DNA of 64,000 nt from Sphingomonas alpina (GCF_014490665.1 NZ_CP061038.1:4548501-4612500); one strand, 5' to 3'; numbered from the stretch's first letter, positions 1 through 8,469 are shown. Notes: a model not told the origin generated them from the letters alone. Translations and numbers: made by a program.

Positions 1-374
1 CAGGTCCCGCAACAGGAGAAATTCTGCCGCGAAATCACGCCCTCCGCCTCGAGCTCCTCGAATGCCGCGTCCAGCCGGTCGCAATCGGTATGCTCGGGCC
101 AGTCCTTCTGCTCGGCGGCATGGGCGGCAAGCGCCTGTTTGAGGTGAAGCTGCGCCTGTCTGCGCAGATCGGCGCTTTCCAGCTCGCCGTCGAACGCGGC
201 CACGCCGTTCTTCAGGATTTCGTCTTCGTCATAAAAGCCGCTGGCGACATCCCGGTCGATATAGCCGCGCAGCCCTTCGAGCACTTCCTCACGTGTATCG
301 GGCGCGGTGGGAGCAACCGGCTCGTCCACAGCAACGGCCCCGGACCCGAACAGACGACTGAGCAGCGATTTCAC
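1..374 (-). CDS. DUF6891-like protein, cut by the window edge
   Basis: The first 124 codons of a gene on the minus strand are visible; the C-terminus lies outside the window. The start is taken as GTG at 374 because a GGGAGG ribosome binding site lies just upstream and the frame stays open to the edge. The protein is acidic and mostly helical in composition, and its last visible residues are QNFSCCGT, which resembles the cysteine-containing motif of DUF6891 proteins. That family has no known function. The match rests on this short motif and the preceding 'D..RLDAAFEELEA' stretch, so the family call is moderate and no role is proposed. Confidence 0.6.
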   Translation of the reverse strand, partial: MKSLLSRLFGSGAVAVDEPVAPTAPDTREEVLEGLRGYIDRDVASGFYDEDEILKNGVAAFDGELESADLRRQAQLHLKQALAAHAAEQKDWPEHTDCDRLDAAFEELEAEGVISRQNFSCCGT

Positions 375-507
375 CTTGGCCCTCCCGATATGGCCCGCAC
401 AAAATAGGAAAGGATGCGCGGAATTGAATATGTCTGTGGCGCGCGGTTTGAAAGAGACGCGGACCAGATACTCCGGCATCGACCACCAATCGACAAGTCG
501 GCCCCAC

Positions 508-912
508 TTAACCGCCCGGCGGATGTCCGGGCACTCCACCGTCTGCCTCCTTATCGCTCATTTCGAGCCGGAAGTTGAATCGGACGCGTCGCCCGATCAG
601 TGGGCAACCGCCCGATTTTTTGCCGAGCGCTTTCCATAGCCGCAATTGTTTCACGAGCCAGGGGCCCCGCTTGTCGGTAAGCGGCGTTCGACAATCGGTG
701 AGCCGCCCTCCCGCCACGATCCGGCAGGTAATCATGGTGCGCGCGTCAGGATAACCGAAGCGGTCGCGATCCGGTATGTCCTGGTCGAATGGTCGTTTCT
801 GGACACGAATCCTGGCGCCATCCACGACGTCAGCGCAGCCGGGCGGTCCGGCGGCAGACGGGGACGCCACCGGAATTGCGGCGACAAGGATCGGCATGAG
901 CAGCAGTTTCAC
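508..912 (-). CDS. small exported protein with TonB-C-like pattern
   Basis: A 134-residue protein starting at GTG 912, preceded by GGAGG at a good distance. Residues 1-21 look like a signal peptide ending near SAAG, so a periplasmic location is likely. The middle has a pattern 'TCRIVAGGRLTDC' followed by a conserved-looking 'GRRVRFNFRLE', which recalls the C-terminal domain of TonB-like proteins, where a strand-cysteine-strand unit is followed by a hydrophobic last strand. There is no transmembrane anchor or proline-rich linker, so it is not a full TonB. Four cysteines could form disulfides. Function is unknown; the gene stands alone. Confidence 0.6.
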   Translation of the reverse strand: MKLLLMPILVAAIPVASPSAAGPPGCADVVDGARIRVQKRPFDQDIPDRDRFGYPDARTMITCRIVAGGRLTDCRTPLTDKRGPWLVKQLRLWKALGKKSGGCPLIGRRVRFNFRLEMSDKEADGGVPGHPPGG

Positions 913-1027
913 GGTGCCTCCGACCTAGGAAGATTGCCCATGATACTATGTTACGCGGCCCAGTTGAATATCATTCGCCGGTTGCCGCGATTTGCTGACA
1001 CGACCGGTCGGCGAGCTGCATCGGGCG

Positions 1028-1720
1028 CTACCGCGCCGGCGCGTTCCCCAGCGCCGCGAGCTTCGCGCGATACTCCGCCAGCAGCGTCGGATCGGCATCC
1101 TTGCCGTGCGCCGCGATAAACACCGTCAGCGCATCGCGATACGTGTCGCGGAACCGCGCATTGTCTGGCGCTGCCGCCAGCTTTGCCGCCGCGGTCTCGA
1201 CCGGCTCGCGATCCTCCGCGATCCGGCGCTTGCGGCCATAGGGCGACTGGTCGACCATGATCGCGATGTTGCGCGGGAAACCGGGGACATATTTGACCAT
1301 GAACCGCTCGCCCTCGGGCGGGATCAGGATCTGGTTGCGCCACGGATAGATCGATGCCGACATGGTGTCGAAGCTGGTCTCGACATCGCGTCCGTCCGCG
1401 GTCCGCACCACCGCTTCATAATACCAGATCGCGCTGTCGTTCAGGGTCGAGCTGGTTTCCTCCGAATGGACGATCACCGCGCTGCCGGTGGTGCCCGCGG
1501 CGTTGAGGAAGATCGCGTTCACCGCCGATCCGAAGAACGGACTCATCGCCCCCAGCACCAACCCCGGAATGCCGAGGCAAAACCACCCGGACCAGCCGGT
1601 GATTCTGGCCAGCAGCCCGCCGATCGCCAATGCGGCCAGCGGATAGAGCGGCAAGGCGAGAAAGGGATGCTGGCTGAGGAAATAGAACGCCGCTGACACT
1701 GCACCCATCTGCGTCTCCAT
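1028..1720 (-). CDS. hypothetical inner-membrane protein
   Basis: A 230-residue protein of unknown function. Two or three hydrophobic segments lie in the first 75 residues (about 12-35, 37-60 and 62-75), followed by a soluble domain of about 150 residues that is rich in charged and aromatic residues. The topology suggests a small membrane anchor with a globular domain on one side. The start ATG at 1720 has a weak AGGATG-like site upstream. I do not recognise a family. The neighbouring genes are also small envelope proteins on both strands and do not form an obvious operon with it. Confidence 0.6.
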   Translation of the reverse strand: METQMGAVSAAFYFLSQHPFLALPLYPLAALAIGGLLARITGWSGWFCLGIPGLVLGAMSPFFGSAVNAIFLNAAGTTGSAVIVHSEETSSTLNDSAIWYYEAVVRTADGRDVETSFDTMSASIYPWRNQILIPPEGERFMVKYVPGFPRNIAIMVDQSPYGRKRRIAEDREPVETAAAKLAAAPDNARFRDTYRDALTVFIAAHGKDADPTLLAEYRAKLAALGNAPAR

Positions 1721-1865
1721 CGTGCCTGCATCCTGGCCGGCCGGCTATGCTCATGGCGCCTGTGAGGGTCAATCGCATGACGCCGGGTTCGGTTGCGGCA
1801 TCCGCGCTGTCGCGCGCGATCGCGCGCCGGCCTATAGGGTCCGGTGACGACGGCGGAGCGGCAGC

Positions 1866-2264
1866 ATGATCAGGCGTTTTCTTGCAACGGTGGCGGTGGC
1901 CCTGGGCTTGTCGGCGGGTGCTGCCGGAGCGACCGGGGCGAAGCCGGATTATTCGGCCGTGACCTCGCGCGAGGCCGCCGATCGGCTCGTGTCGCAAGAC
2001 AAGCTCTTCAAGATCCTGCTCTTTCCCGCTGAGTTCGGTGGCGAGGCGCGGCCGGAGAATATCGTGTATGTCCCCGGCGGCATTCCCGGGATCAAGGACC
2101 AGCTGACCGGCACGCTGGTGCGGTTCGTGAAGCAGGATCTGATCGACAATCTCCGGGTCGAACCCGAATATAAGGGGCACAGCCTGGTCCCGGCGCGGAT
2201 CCGCATGTTCACCACCCACAAGGACAAGGCCGGCTCGTTCAATCCGGTGATCGAAATCTGGTAG
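1866..2264 (+). CDS. small exported hypothetical protein
   Basis: A 132-residue protein with an N-terminal signal peptide (residues 1-23, ending AGAAGA), so probably periplasmic. The mature part has no cysteine and no motif I recognise. It is preceded by GGCGGAG before the ATG. The gene ends 24 bases before a VOC-family gene in the same direction, so the two may be co-transcribed. No function can be assigned from sequence alone. Confidence 0.65.
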   Translation: MIRRFLATVAVALGLSAGAAGATGAKPDYSAVTSREAADRLVSQDKLFKILLFPAEFGGEARPENIVYVPGGIPGIKDQLTGTLVRFVKQDLIDNLRVEPEYKGHSLVPARIRMFTTHKDKAGSFNPVIEIW

Positions 2265-2288
2265 CCACTCTTTCCCGCACGGAGTCCC

Positions 2289-2693
2289 ATGCCCCATCTC
2301 GCCCATGTCTCGCTCGTCGTCCGCGATTATGACGAGGCGCTCGCTTTCTATGTCGGCAAGCTCGGTTTCACCTTGGTCGAGGACACCTATCAGCCCGAAC
2401 AGGACAAGCGCTGGGTCACGATCCGCCCGCCCGGCGCGGCGGCGGGCGCCACCACCATCCTGCTCGCCCGCGCCTCGGCGCCCCGGCAGGAAGCCTTTAT
2501 CGGCGACCAGGCCGGCGGCCGCGTCTTCCTGTTCCTCGCCACAGACGATTTTGCGCGCGATCATGCCGCGTTCAGCGCCGCCGGGGTGGAATGGGTCCGC
2601 GAACCCGCGACCTACGACTATGGCACCGTCGCGGTGTTCAGGGATCTCTACGGCACGCTCTGGGATCTCGTGCAGTTCGCCGACGGGCGCTGA
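2289..2693 (+). CDS. VOC superfamily protein (glyoxalase-like)
   Basis: A 134-residue vicinal oxygen chelate fold protein. The N-terminal 'HVSLVVRDYDEALAFY' and the C-terminal 'FRDLYGTLWDLVQ' mark the two beta-alpha-beta-beta-beta modules, and the total length is typical for a one-domain glyoxalase or dioxygenase-like member. The histidine near residue 6 and the C-terminal acidic position are where metal ligands lie in this superfamily; the usual final Glu is replaced by Asp. The ATG follows GGAG by five bases. Substrate is unknown. The gene is followed by a 400-base gap containing a repeat element. Confidence 0.8.
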   Translation: MPHLAHVSLVVRDYDEALAFYVGKLGFTLVEDTYQPEQDKRWVTIRPPGAAAGATTILLARASAPRQEAFIGDQAGGRVFLFLATDDFARDHAAFSAAGVEWVREPATYDYGTVAVFRDLYGTLWDLVQFADGR

Positions 2694-2804
2694 TCCACCA
2701 GGCCGATTCAATCGTTTCATCGGCCATAGCAATATTGCCTCGGACGACGGCCTCACCGGGCTCTCGCGCGCTCTTTCGCATGACTGGAAAACAACGCAGC
2801 GGCA

Positions 2805-3009
2805 CTGGCTGTTATCCGCCTGATGGCTGGCTGTTAGCTGGCTGTTAGCTGGCTGTTAGCTGGCTGTTAGCTGGCTGTTAGCTGGCTGTTATTCAATAAC
2901 AGCCAGGCCTTGTACAAGCCATTGATAATGAGCCACAAATCCACTCTCAAAGTCCAACATAACAGCCAGCAAAAATGTTTTTGTGAGATAACAGCCAGGA
3001 ACAGCCAGC
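2805..3009. repeat. interspersed AACAGCC element, copy 1
   Basis: A gene-free element built from one 11-mer in both orientations. A lone CTGGCTGTTAT lies at 2805-2815. Six perfect tandem units fill 2826-2891. The last unit forms a hairpin with 2896-2906 (11-bp stem, loop TCA). A spacer follows, then inverted copies at 2960-2970, 2989-2999 and 2999-3009. A second copy with the same layout lies at 40617-40822. From the hairpin to the last repeat the two copies are 113 and 112 bases long and align almost without gaps. On the minus strand both contain an open frame ending in NSQLTAS. I find no transposase gene beside it. It ends 86 bases before the next gene. Confidence 0.85.
2826..2891. repeat. 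six perfect tandem copies of an 11-bp unit
   Basis: The unit GCTGGCTGTTA is repeated six times without mismatch or spacer (66 bases). It belongs to copy 1 of the interspersed element. The second copy of the element has only two perfect units and one variant, so the array length probably varies by slippage. Confidence 0.95.
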
Positions 3010-3095
3010 GATCTGCACCGGCGATCTCGATATTGCGGTGTTTGGGTATGGACCCTAGGCCGTTATGCGGCCTCATCCGGCCCGGAGATTCTGAT

Positions 3096-4295
3096 ATGGC
3101 GTTTGGCATCGGCGTTGGGTGGATCGGGGGCCGGATCAGGGGACGCATCGGGCGCATCGGGCTGGTCGTCGCGGCGGCGCTGGCGCTGAGCGGCTGCTAC
3201 GGCCATGCTTTCCCGGTCGCACAGCACTTCATCTATGCCGATGGCGGGACCAAAGTGGCGGCCGAGGCGGAAGTGTTCGTCGATCCCAATGGCAGCTTCT
3301 ACCCCGATGACTGGTGCACCTGGTTCGGCTCGCGCACGCAACCCTGCGCCAAATGGCACGGACCGCGTCGCTGGAAGGCGCACAGCCTGCTTGCCGAAAC
3401 CTATCGCGAGGCGAAGGGCGATGCGCAGGACGGCCCGGCATTCCGCGCGCATATCGAGTCGGACGAACAGCGGCAATTGCAGGAACTCCGCGACTTCGGC
3501 CGCGCCAAGAAGCGCATCTTCATTCTCATCCACGGCTATAACAACACGGTCGCGGAGGCCGACCCGCCGTTCGACGCGATCAAGGCCAAGCTCGATCTGC
3601 GCCCCGACGATGGTGTGCTGCGCTTCTACTGGGACGGACTGAGCGCCAAGGGCATTTTCGGGGCGAAGATCTGGTTCAACGCCGTCGGCTATAGCCAGCT
3701 CGCCGGATCGCGCGGTCTGCGCCGCGTGCTCGACCAGTTCCAGGACAAGGAGATCTACCTGATCTCGCACAGCCGCGGCGCGTCGGTCATCCTCTCCGCG
3801 CTCGGCAATCCGGTCTATGCCAAGACCTTTCGCGACAAGACCTATCAGGCGATCGAACCCTGGGGGAATGCGTACAAGGATCTGCTGTCGCCGCCCGCAC
3901 CGGCCGCCGGCCGCAACAACCGCCTCCATATCCTGCTGATGGCCGCCGCGGTCGGGCGGATCGACTTTTGCGACGTGAGCGAGCAGGAGCGGCTCGATCA
4001 GGGCCAGGGCTGCCGCAAGCTGCGCCCGCTCCCCGAAGTGAAGAGCTTCCGCTACACCATCAACACCGGCGATCCGGTACTGCGCAAATTCTTCGGCCTG
4101 GCCTCGCGGCTCAACCCGACCAGCTTCGGTCTCGACCCGGAGGTCGGGCGTGCGATCAACGAAGAGAATTACGGCATGATGCGGCAATATTTCACCGACC
4201 CGCCACGCCTGAAGCACAAGTTCGACGGCTATGTCGCCGACCAGACATTTGCCCGCATGCTTGCCGACGAGGGGATCCTGCGCCCCGGCCAATAG
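3096..4295 (+). CDS. alpha/beta hydrolase lipoprotein
   Basis: A 399-residue protein with a lipoprotein signal: hydrophobic residues 16-31 followed by the lipobox LSGC. The body shows alpha/beta hydrolase marks: an oxyanion-type 'LIHGYNN' around residue 150 and a nucleophile elbow 'ISHSRGA' around residue 230. The spacing is that of DUF900-like hydrolases. Substrate is unknown. The ATG at 3096 has CCCGGAG upstream. The open frame continues further upstream to 2910 but that part lies in the repeat element, so I reject it as coding. The protein is probably anchored to a membrane facing the periplasm. It stands alone between the repeat and an NmrA-like gene. Confidence 0.75.
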   Translation: MAFGIGVGWIGGRIRGRIGRIGLVVAAALALSGCYGHAFPVAQHFIYADGGTKVAAEAEVFVDPNGSFYPDDWCTWFGSRTQPCAKWHGPRRWKAHSLLAETYREAKGDAQDGPAFRAHIESDEQRQLQELRDFGRAKKRIFILIHGYNNTVAEADPPFDAIKAKLDLRPDDGVLRFYWDGLSAKGIFGAKIWFNAVGYSQLAGSRGLRRVLDQFQDKEIYLISHSRGASVILSALGNPVYAKTFRDKTYQAIEPWGNAYKDLLSPPAPAAGRNNRLHILLMAAAVGRIDFCDVSEQERLDQGQGCRKLRPLPEVKSFRYTINTGDPVLRKFFGLASRLNPTSFGLDPEVGRAINEENYGMMRQYFTDPPRLKHKFDGYVADQTFARMLADEGILRPGQ

Positions 4296-4355
4296 TGGAA
4301 CCCTGCTGCGAAGAGGGGCGTTCCTAGCGGTCCGGTCAATCGCAGGAGTACTTCG

Positions 4356-5219
4356 ATGTACATCATTCTTGGCGGGACGGGCCATGTCGGCTCGGCGGCG
4401 GCAAAGACGCTGCTGGCACAGGGCGCGCCGGTCACGATCGTCACGCGTGACGAAGGCAAGGCGGGCGATCTGAAACAGGCCGGCGCTACGGTCGCGATCG
4501 CCGATGTCGGTGATACCGATGCGCTGCGCCGGGTGTTTGCCACCGGTCGCCGCGCCTTTCTGCTCAATCCCCCGGCCGACCCCGGGACCGATACGGATGC
4601 GGAGGAGAAGCGCACCATCGCCTTGATCCTCGCCGCGCTCGATGGCTCCGGGCTGGAGAAGGTCGTCGCCGAATCGACCTATGGCGCGCAGCCCGGCGAC
4701 CGGATCGGCGATCTCAATACGCTCTATGCGCTGGAGCAGGGACTGAAGGCGCAGCCGATCCCGGCGAGCATCATCCGCGCCGCCTATTATTACAGCAACT
4801 GGGACGCATCGCTCGACACTGCGCGCAAGGAAGGCGTGCTTCATACCATGTTCCCGGCCGACTTCGCGCTGCCGATGGTCGCGCCGCAGGATCTCGGCGC
4901 GCAGGCCGCCCGTCTGCTGACTGAGCCGGTCGATCGTACCGGCACCTATTATGTCGAGGGGCCGGAACGCTGTTCGTCGGCCGATGTCGCCGCCGCCTTC
5001 GCCGCGGCGCTCGGCAAGCCGGTCACGACGGTCGTGACGCCGCGCGAACACTGGGTCGAGGCGTACAAGGCGCTGGGCTTTTCGGATCCCGCCGCCGCGT
5101 CCTACGCGCGCATGACCGCGATCACCCTGGATGACGGCTTCGACGCTGAGGCGCCGGTGCGCGGATTGGTCACGCTCGACGATTATGTGGCCGATCTGGT
5201 GCGCGGCGCGCCCGGCTGA
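4356..5219 (+). CDS. NmrA-like NAD(P)-binding protein
   Basis: A 287-residue Rossmann-fold protein of the atypical short-chain dehydrogenase group. The N-terminal 'ILGGTGHVGSAAAKTLL' is the glycine-rich nucleotide-binding loop (GGTGxxG). The mid region 'AESTYGAQ' and later 'IIRAAYYYSNW' fit NmrA/HSCARG-like and quinone-reductase (QOR2-like) relatives, which either sense or use NAD(P)H. The catalytic Tyr-x-x-x-Lys of classical members is not evident, so a regulatory or sensor role cannot be excluded. The ATG has AGGAG seven bases upstream. Single-gene unit. Confidence 0.8.
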   Translation: MYIILGGTGHVGSAAAKTLLAQGAPVTIVTRDEGKAGDLKQAGATVAIADVGDTDALRRVFATGRRAFLLNPPADPGTDTDAEEKRTIALILAALDGSGLEKVVAESTYGAQPGDRIGDLNTLYALEQGLKAQPIPASIIRAAYYYSNWDASLDTARKEGVLHTMFPADFALPMVAPQDLGAQAARLLTEPVDRTGTYYVEGPERCSSADVAAAFAAALGKPVTTVVTPREHWVEAYKALGFSDPAAASYARMTAITLDDGFDAEAPVRGLVTLDDYVADLVRGAPG

Positions 5220-5247
5220 TCGGGACTCGACTCCTGCGGATCGCATG

Positions 5248-5262
5248 GAACATAATGGGAAC
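5248..5262. promoter_or_regulatory. LexA-type (SOS) box candidate
   Basis: GAACATAATGGGAAC fits the alphaproteobacterial LexA operator, two GAAC half-sites separated by seven bases in direct repeat. It lies 23 bases before the start of the 2'-5' RNA ligase-like gene. Eight fixed bases would occur about twice by chance in a window of this size, so the placement in a promoter region is the main support. Confidence 0.5.
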
Positions 5263-5284
5263 ATGATCCGAGTCGGAGACCATC

Positions 5285-5848
5285 ATGTTTCATCAGTCCC
5301 TTGTGTATCATCGTCCCTTCTATGCGCTACGCCCCTCCATCGCTGCAGCGCAGGAGATCGACCGGCGGTCCGCCATCGAGGCGCGGGGCGCGCGGCGCAT
5401 CCTGATCGACCATCTCCATCTCACCCTGGCGATGACCGATGACCATAGCGCCTTTCCGCGCGACATCATCGATCGGATGATGATGATCGGCGCCGCCGTT
5501 GCCGCCGAGCCGGTCGAAATCCTGCTGGAGGTCATGGCCGGCAGCAACCGGTCGGTTGCGCTGCGTCCGCGCCGCGCGTCGTCCGTACTGAAGGGCCTGC
5601 AGCGGCGCATTACCGACGCGATGCGTGCTCAGGGGGTTCCCGAACGTGACGGCGGCTATCGTTTCAGCCCGCACGTCACCTTGTTCTACCGGGATGGCAG
5701 GCCCTTCAACGAGCGCATCGATCCGATCGGCTGGGTCGCCGGGGAGCTTGTCCTGATCCACAGTCTGGTCGGCCGGACGCGGCATGAGGTCCTGGGCCGC
5801 TGGCCGCTCGGCCGGGACGGCGGCGATGGTCAGCTGAGCCTGTTCTGA
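5285..5848 (+). CDS. 2'-5' RNA ligase / 2H phosphoesterase family protein
   Basis: A 187-residue protein with the two signature motifs of the 2H phosphoesterase superfamily: HLTL at residues 41-44 and HVTL near residue 129. These supply the two catalytic histidines that open or close 2',3'-cyclic phosphates in LigT/ThpR relatives. Length matches the family. The true substrate of bacterial members is poorly known. A LexA-type box sits 23 bases before the ATG, so induction by DNA damage is possible. The gene stands alone and ends at a hairpin shared with the convergent VOC gene. Confidence 0.8.
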   Translation: MFHQSLVYHRPFYALRPSIAAAQEIDRRSAIEARGARRILIDHLHLTLAMTDDHSAFPRDIIDRMMMIGAAVAAEPVEILLEVMAGSNRSVALRPRRASSVLKGLQRRITDAMRAQGVPERDGGYRFSPHVTLFYRDGRPFNERIDPIGWVAGELVLIHSLVGRTRHEVLGRWPLGRDGGDGQLSLF

Positions 5849-5881
5849 CGCGGGTCCGACAGGTGCCGTCATTCAACGCAA

Positions 5882-5908
5882 AAGGGGCACCCGAACCGGA
5901 TGCCCCTT
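5882..5908. terminator. bidirectional terminator hairpin
   Basis: Arms AAGGGGCA (5882-5889) and TGCCCCTT (5901-5908) form an 8-bp stem with an 11-base loop between two convergent genes. On the minus strand the stem runs into a short T-rich tract, on the plus strand into CCTGTTT. Confidence 0.7.
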
Positions 5909-6005
5909 CCTGTTTCGACGAAACGCCCGCCGGCGCCGAGATTGCCCTTTCGGAAATGCAGGCCGGGCCATCGCACGGCTTGATCCTTCCCGGTGCGCTG
6001 ACCGG

Positions 6006-6431
6006 TCAGATCCAGCCCGGGGCGTGGACTACTTCCAGTTTCATCCCGTCCGGATCCTCGAAGAACACCGCATAATAGTCCCCGGAATATTGCGGATAAT
6101 GCGCCGGCGGATCGAGCACCCTGATGCCGCGCGCGACCAGCAGCTCGTGCAGTGCATCGACATCGGCGCGGCTCTCCGCACGCCACGCAAGGTGGTGCAA
6201 CCCGGGCGCATATCGCTCATGGCGATGTCCGGCCAGCGCCGGATCGCACGGCCTGAGACCGAGCGAGGCGCCATGGCCATCGGCCCGCAGGTCCCACTCG
6301 CACCCGTCCGAATCCTTGACCTGCGTATAGCCGAGAAATTCGAGCACTGGCCCATAGACCGCCTGGGCCGCCGGCAGGTCGCTGACGTTCAGGTCGATAT
6401 GATGAAAACCGCCGCGATGGATCTGTGACAT
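6006..6431 (-). CDS. VOC superfamily protein
   Basis: A 141-residue vicinal oxygen chelate protein. 'FHHIDLNVSDLPAA' at the N-terminus, 'GLHHLAWRAES' in the middle and 'FEDPDGMKLEVVH' near the end carry the His, His and Glu positions that bind a metal ion in this fold. All three ligand positions are present, so it may be an active metalloenzyme. I start at ATG 6431 because GGGAGAG precedes it; the frame extends upstream to 6485 without a ribosome binding site. Substrate unknown. Convergent with the RNA ligase-like gene. Confidence 0.8.
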   Translation of the reverse strand: MSQIHRGGFHHIDLNVSDLPAAQAVYGPVLEFLGYTQVKDSDGCEWDLRADGHGASLGLRPCDPALAGHRHERYAPGLHHLAWRAESRADVDALHELLVARGIRVLDPPAHYPQYSGDYYAVFFEDPDGMKLEVVHAPGWI

Positions 6432-6553
6432 GCCGCTCTCCCGGACCCTGGGCGCAATGCACGCCGACATCGGATGTTCCGCCATGCAGAATCATGACAT
6501 TTGCGAAACGATAATGCTGGCCTATGCTGCACGCTTCTCGGGGGAGACGGCAG

Positions 6554-7033
6554 ATGATTCTGGGCCTTTCGATACCGGCGTTCACACAGCTTCATACCAT
6601 TATCAGCCTGATCGGCATCGCAACCGGACTGGTCTTCCTCGTCGCGCTGCTGCGCGGGCGCTGGCTTGCGGGGTGGAATGTGGCGTTCCTGGTCACCACC
6701 ATCCTGACCAGCGTCACCGGCTTCTTCTTCCCGATCACTGCGATAGCGCCGCCGCACATCGTCGGGGCGATCTCGCTGGCGGTGCTCGCGGTCTCGCTGG
6801 TCGCGCTCTATGGCTATAAGCGCGCCGGGATCTGGCGGCCGGTCTATGCCGTGACGGCGGTGATCGCGCTCTACTTCAACGTTTTCGTGCTGATCGTGCA
6901 GATGTTCCAGAAGATCCCGTTCCTCAACGCGCTAGCGCCAAACCAGACCGAGCCGCCCTTCGCCCTCGCACAGGGACTGGCGCTCCTCTTCTTCGCCTGG
7001 GCTGGTTGGCGCGTGGTGCGCCGCCCGGCCTGA
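6554..7033 (+). CDS. hypothetical four-helix membrane protein
   Basis: A 159-residue hydrophobic protein with about five predicted membrane segments (near residues 10-30, 40-60, 65-85, 90-115 and 135-155). No catalytic motif is visible. The ATG at 6554 is preceded by GGGGAGA at a good distance, better than the earlier in-frame start at 6524. It converges on ung with two bases between the stop codons. Function unknown. Confidence 0.7.
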   Translation: MILGLSIPAFTQLHTIISLIGIATGLVFLVALLRGRWLAGWNVAFLVTTILTSVTGFFFPITAIAPPHIVGAISLAVLAVSLVALYGYKRAGIWRPVYAVTAVIALYFNVFVLIVQMFQKIPFLNALAPNQTEPPFALAQGLALLFFAWAGWRVVRRPA

Positions 7034-7035
7034 TG

Positions 7036-7737
7036 TCAGGCCGGGAGCTCGGGCAGCGCCCAGTCGATCGGCGTGCGGCCATGCGCCGCGAGGAATGCAT
7101 TCGCCTGGGAAAAATGCCGGCATCCGAAGAACCCGCCATAAGCCGATAGCGGCGAAGGATGCACTGCCTTCAGCACCAGGTGGTGGCCGCCGCGCTCCAC
7201 GCTGTCGACGAACGCCGCCTTTTTCTGGGCGTAGGATCCCCATAGCATGAACACGGTCGGCGCCTCCTGTGCATTGACCAGCCGGATCACCGCGTCGGTG
7301 AATTTCTCCCAGCCGCGCCCCTGATGCGAGGCCGCGGCACCCATGCGCACGGTCAGCACCGAATTGAGCAGCAATACGCCCTGCTGCGCCCAATGTTCGA
7401 GAAAGCCGTGCCGCGCCGGCGGAATGTCGAGGTCGCTCGACAACTCCTTGTAGATATTGACCAGGGACGGCGGGGGTCGGACGCCCGGCTTGACCGAGAA
7501 GCACAGGCCGTGTGCCTGCCCCTCGCCATGATAGGGGTCCTGACCGAGGATCACCACGCGTACTGATTCGAGCGGGGTCAGGTCGAGCGCGCGGAACCAT
7601 TCGTCGCCGCGCGGAAAGATGCGGGTACCCGCCGCCTTTTCGGCGACCAGGAAGCTTTTCAGCGTCTGCATGTACGGGCTCTCGAATTCGGTGCGCAGCG
7701 GCTCGAGCCAGCCGGGATGCAGCTTGATATCGGACAT
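7036..7737 (-). CDS. ung: uracil-DNA glycosylase, family 1
   Basis: Removes uracil from DNA after cytosine deamination or dUTP misincorporation, the first step of base-excision repair. The 233-residue length is typical. The water-activating motif GQDPYH is at residues 65-70 (Asp67 catalytic) and the DNA-intercalating loop motif HPSPLS at 193-198 (His193 catalytic). The ATG follows GGAGGAG. It is transcribed in the same direction as the endonuclease III-like gene upstream (48 bases apart), so the two repair genes may share transcripts. Confidence 0.97.
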   Translation of the reverse strand: MSDIKLHPGWLEPLRTEFESPYMQTLKSFLVAEKAAGTRIFPRGDEWFRALDLTPLESVRVVILGQDPYHGEGQAHGLCFSVKPGVRPPPSLVNIYKELSSDLDIPPARHGFLEHWAQQGVLLLNSVLTVRMGAAASHQGRGWEKFTDAVIRLVNAQEAPTVFMLWGSYAQKKAAFVDSVERGGHHLVLKAVHPSPLSAYGGFFGCRHFSQANAFLAAHGRTPIDWALPELPA

Positions 7738-7785
7738 CGGCGCTTCTCCTCCGGTCTGTGCAGTGCCGGGGGAGCGCGGCCGCTG

Positions 7786-8469
7786 TCAATCGCGTGCCGA
7801 CGGGCAATCGCGTCGCAGCGGGCACATGCCACAAACCGGGATATCGGGACGGCACGCAACCTGGCCCAGCCGCTTGAGCAGCATGTGGAGGGTCAGGAAA
7901 TCGTCGGCGCCCCAATTGGGCATTGCCGCCGTCACGGCCTCGCTGGCCGCTCGCGCGTCGCTCCGCGCGGTCACGAAGCCGAGCCGGACGAGCACGCGCA
8001 GGACATGACCGTCGACGATCAGCACCGGCCGGCGCAGCGTGCTGGCGTTAAGCGTCGCCGCGGCGACCTTGCGCCCGACGCCGGGTAGCCGTTCAAGCCA
8101 TGCAAGCGCGTCGTCGAGCGCATACTCGGCGAGGAAATCGAGGCAGAAATCCGGCCGGTCGTGCCCGATCAGCCGCAGTGCGGTGACCAGCCACTCGGCC
8201 TTTTCCGGCGCAAAGGTCACATCGGCGATCGCCTGCGTCACCATGCGCGGGTCGGCCCCGGCAATCCCGCGCGCCGAGCCGAAGCGGGCGCGAAGCCGGT
8301 GATAGGCCGCCAGCGAGACCGGGTCGCGCGTCCGCCCGCTGATCAGCGACTTGACCAGTTGGCCGATCGGCTTGCGGCGCGGCAAAGGATCGATATCGGC
8401 GAGCATCGGCAACAGCGACTGATGCCAGCGCAGCACATCGCGCGTCGTGAAGTCGAACAGCGACTGCAT
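7786..8469 (-). CDS. endonuclease III-like DNA glycosylase/AP lyase
   Basis: A 227-residue helix-hairpin-helix GPD protein. The hairpin motif LPGVGRK carries the catalytic lysine (K134) and VDGHV the aspartate (D153), matching bifunctional endonuclease III enzymes that excise oxidised pyrimidines and cut the backbone. Cysteines 206, 213, 216 and 222 have the exact C-x6-C-x2-C-x5-C spacing of the [4Fe-4S] cluster loop. Sequence outside these motifs differs from standard Nth, so it may be a paralogue. I start at ATG 8469; the frame extends upstream but only through non-conserved sequence. A LexA-type box lies 13 bases before this start, which suggests SOS control. Confidence 0.85.
   Translation of the reverse strand: MQSLFDFTTRDVLRWHQSLLPMLADIDPLPRRKPIGQLVKSLISGRTRDPVSLAAYHRLRARFGSARGIAGADPRMVTQAIADVTFAPEKAEWLVTALRLIGHDRPDFCLDFLAEYALDDALAWLERLPGVGRKVAAATLNASTLRRPVLIVDGHVLRVLVRLGFVTARSDARAASEAVTAAMPNWGADDFLTLHMLLKRLGQVACRPDIPVCGMCPLRRDCPSARD

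Noticed and set aside
2826-2891. CRISPR-like array of short repeats
   Set aside because: The units are 11 bases and directly adjacent, with no spacers and no cas genes nearby.
2910-3095. Possible longer N-terminus for the lipoprotein hydrolase at 3096
   Set aside because: It would place coding sequence inside the repeat element, bury the lipoprotein signal in the interior and has no ribosome binding site; ATG 3096 has one.
3063-5264. Long minus-strand frame opposite the hydrolase and NmrA-like genes
   Set aside because: Same shadow effect; low-complexity composition and no motif.
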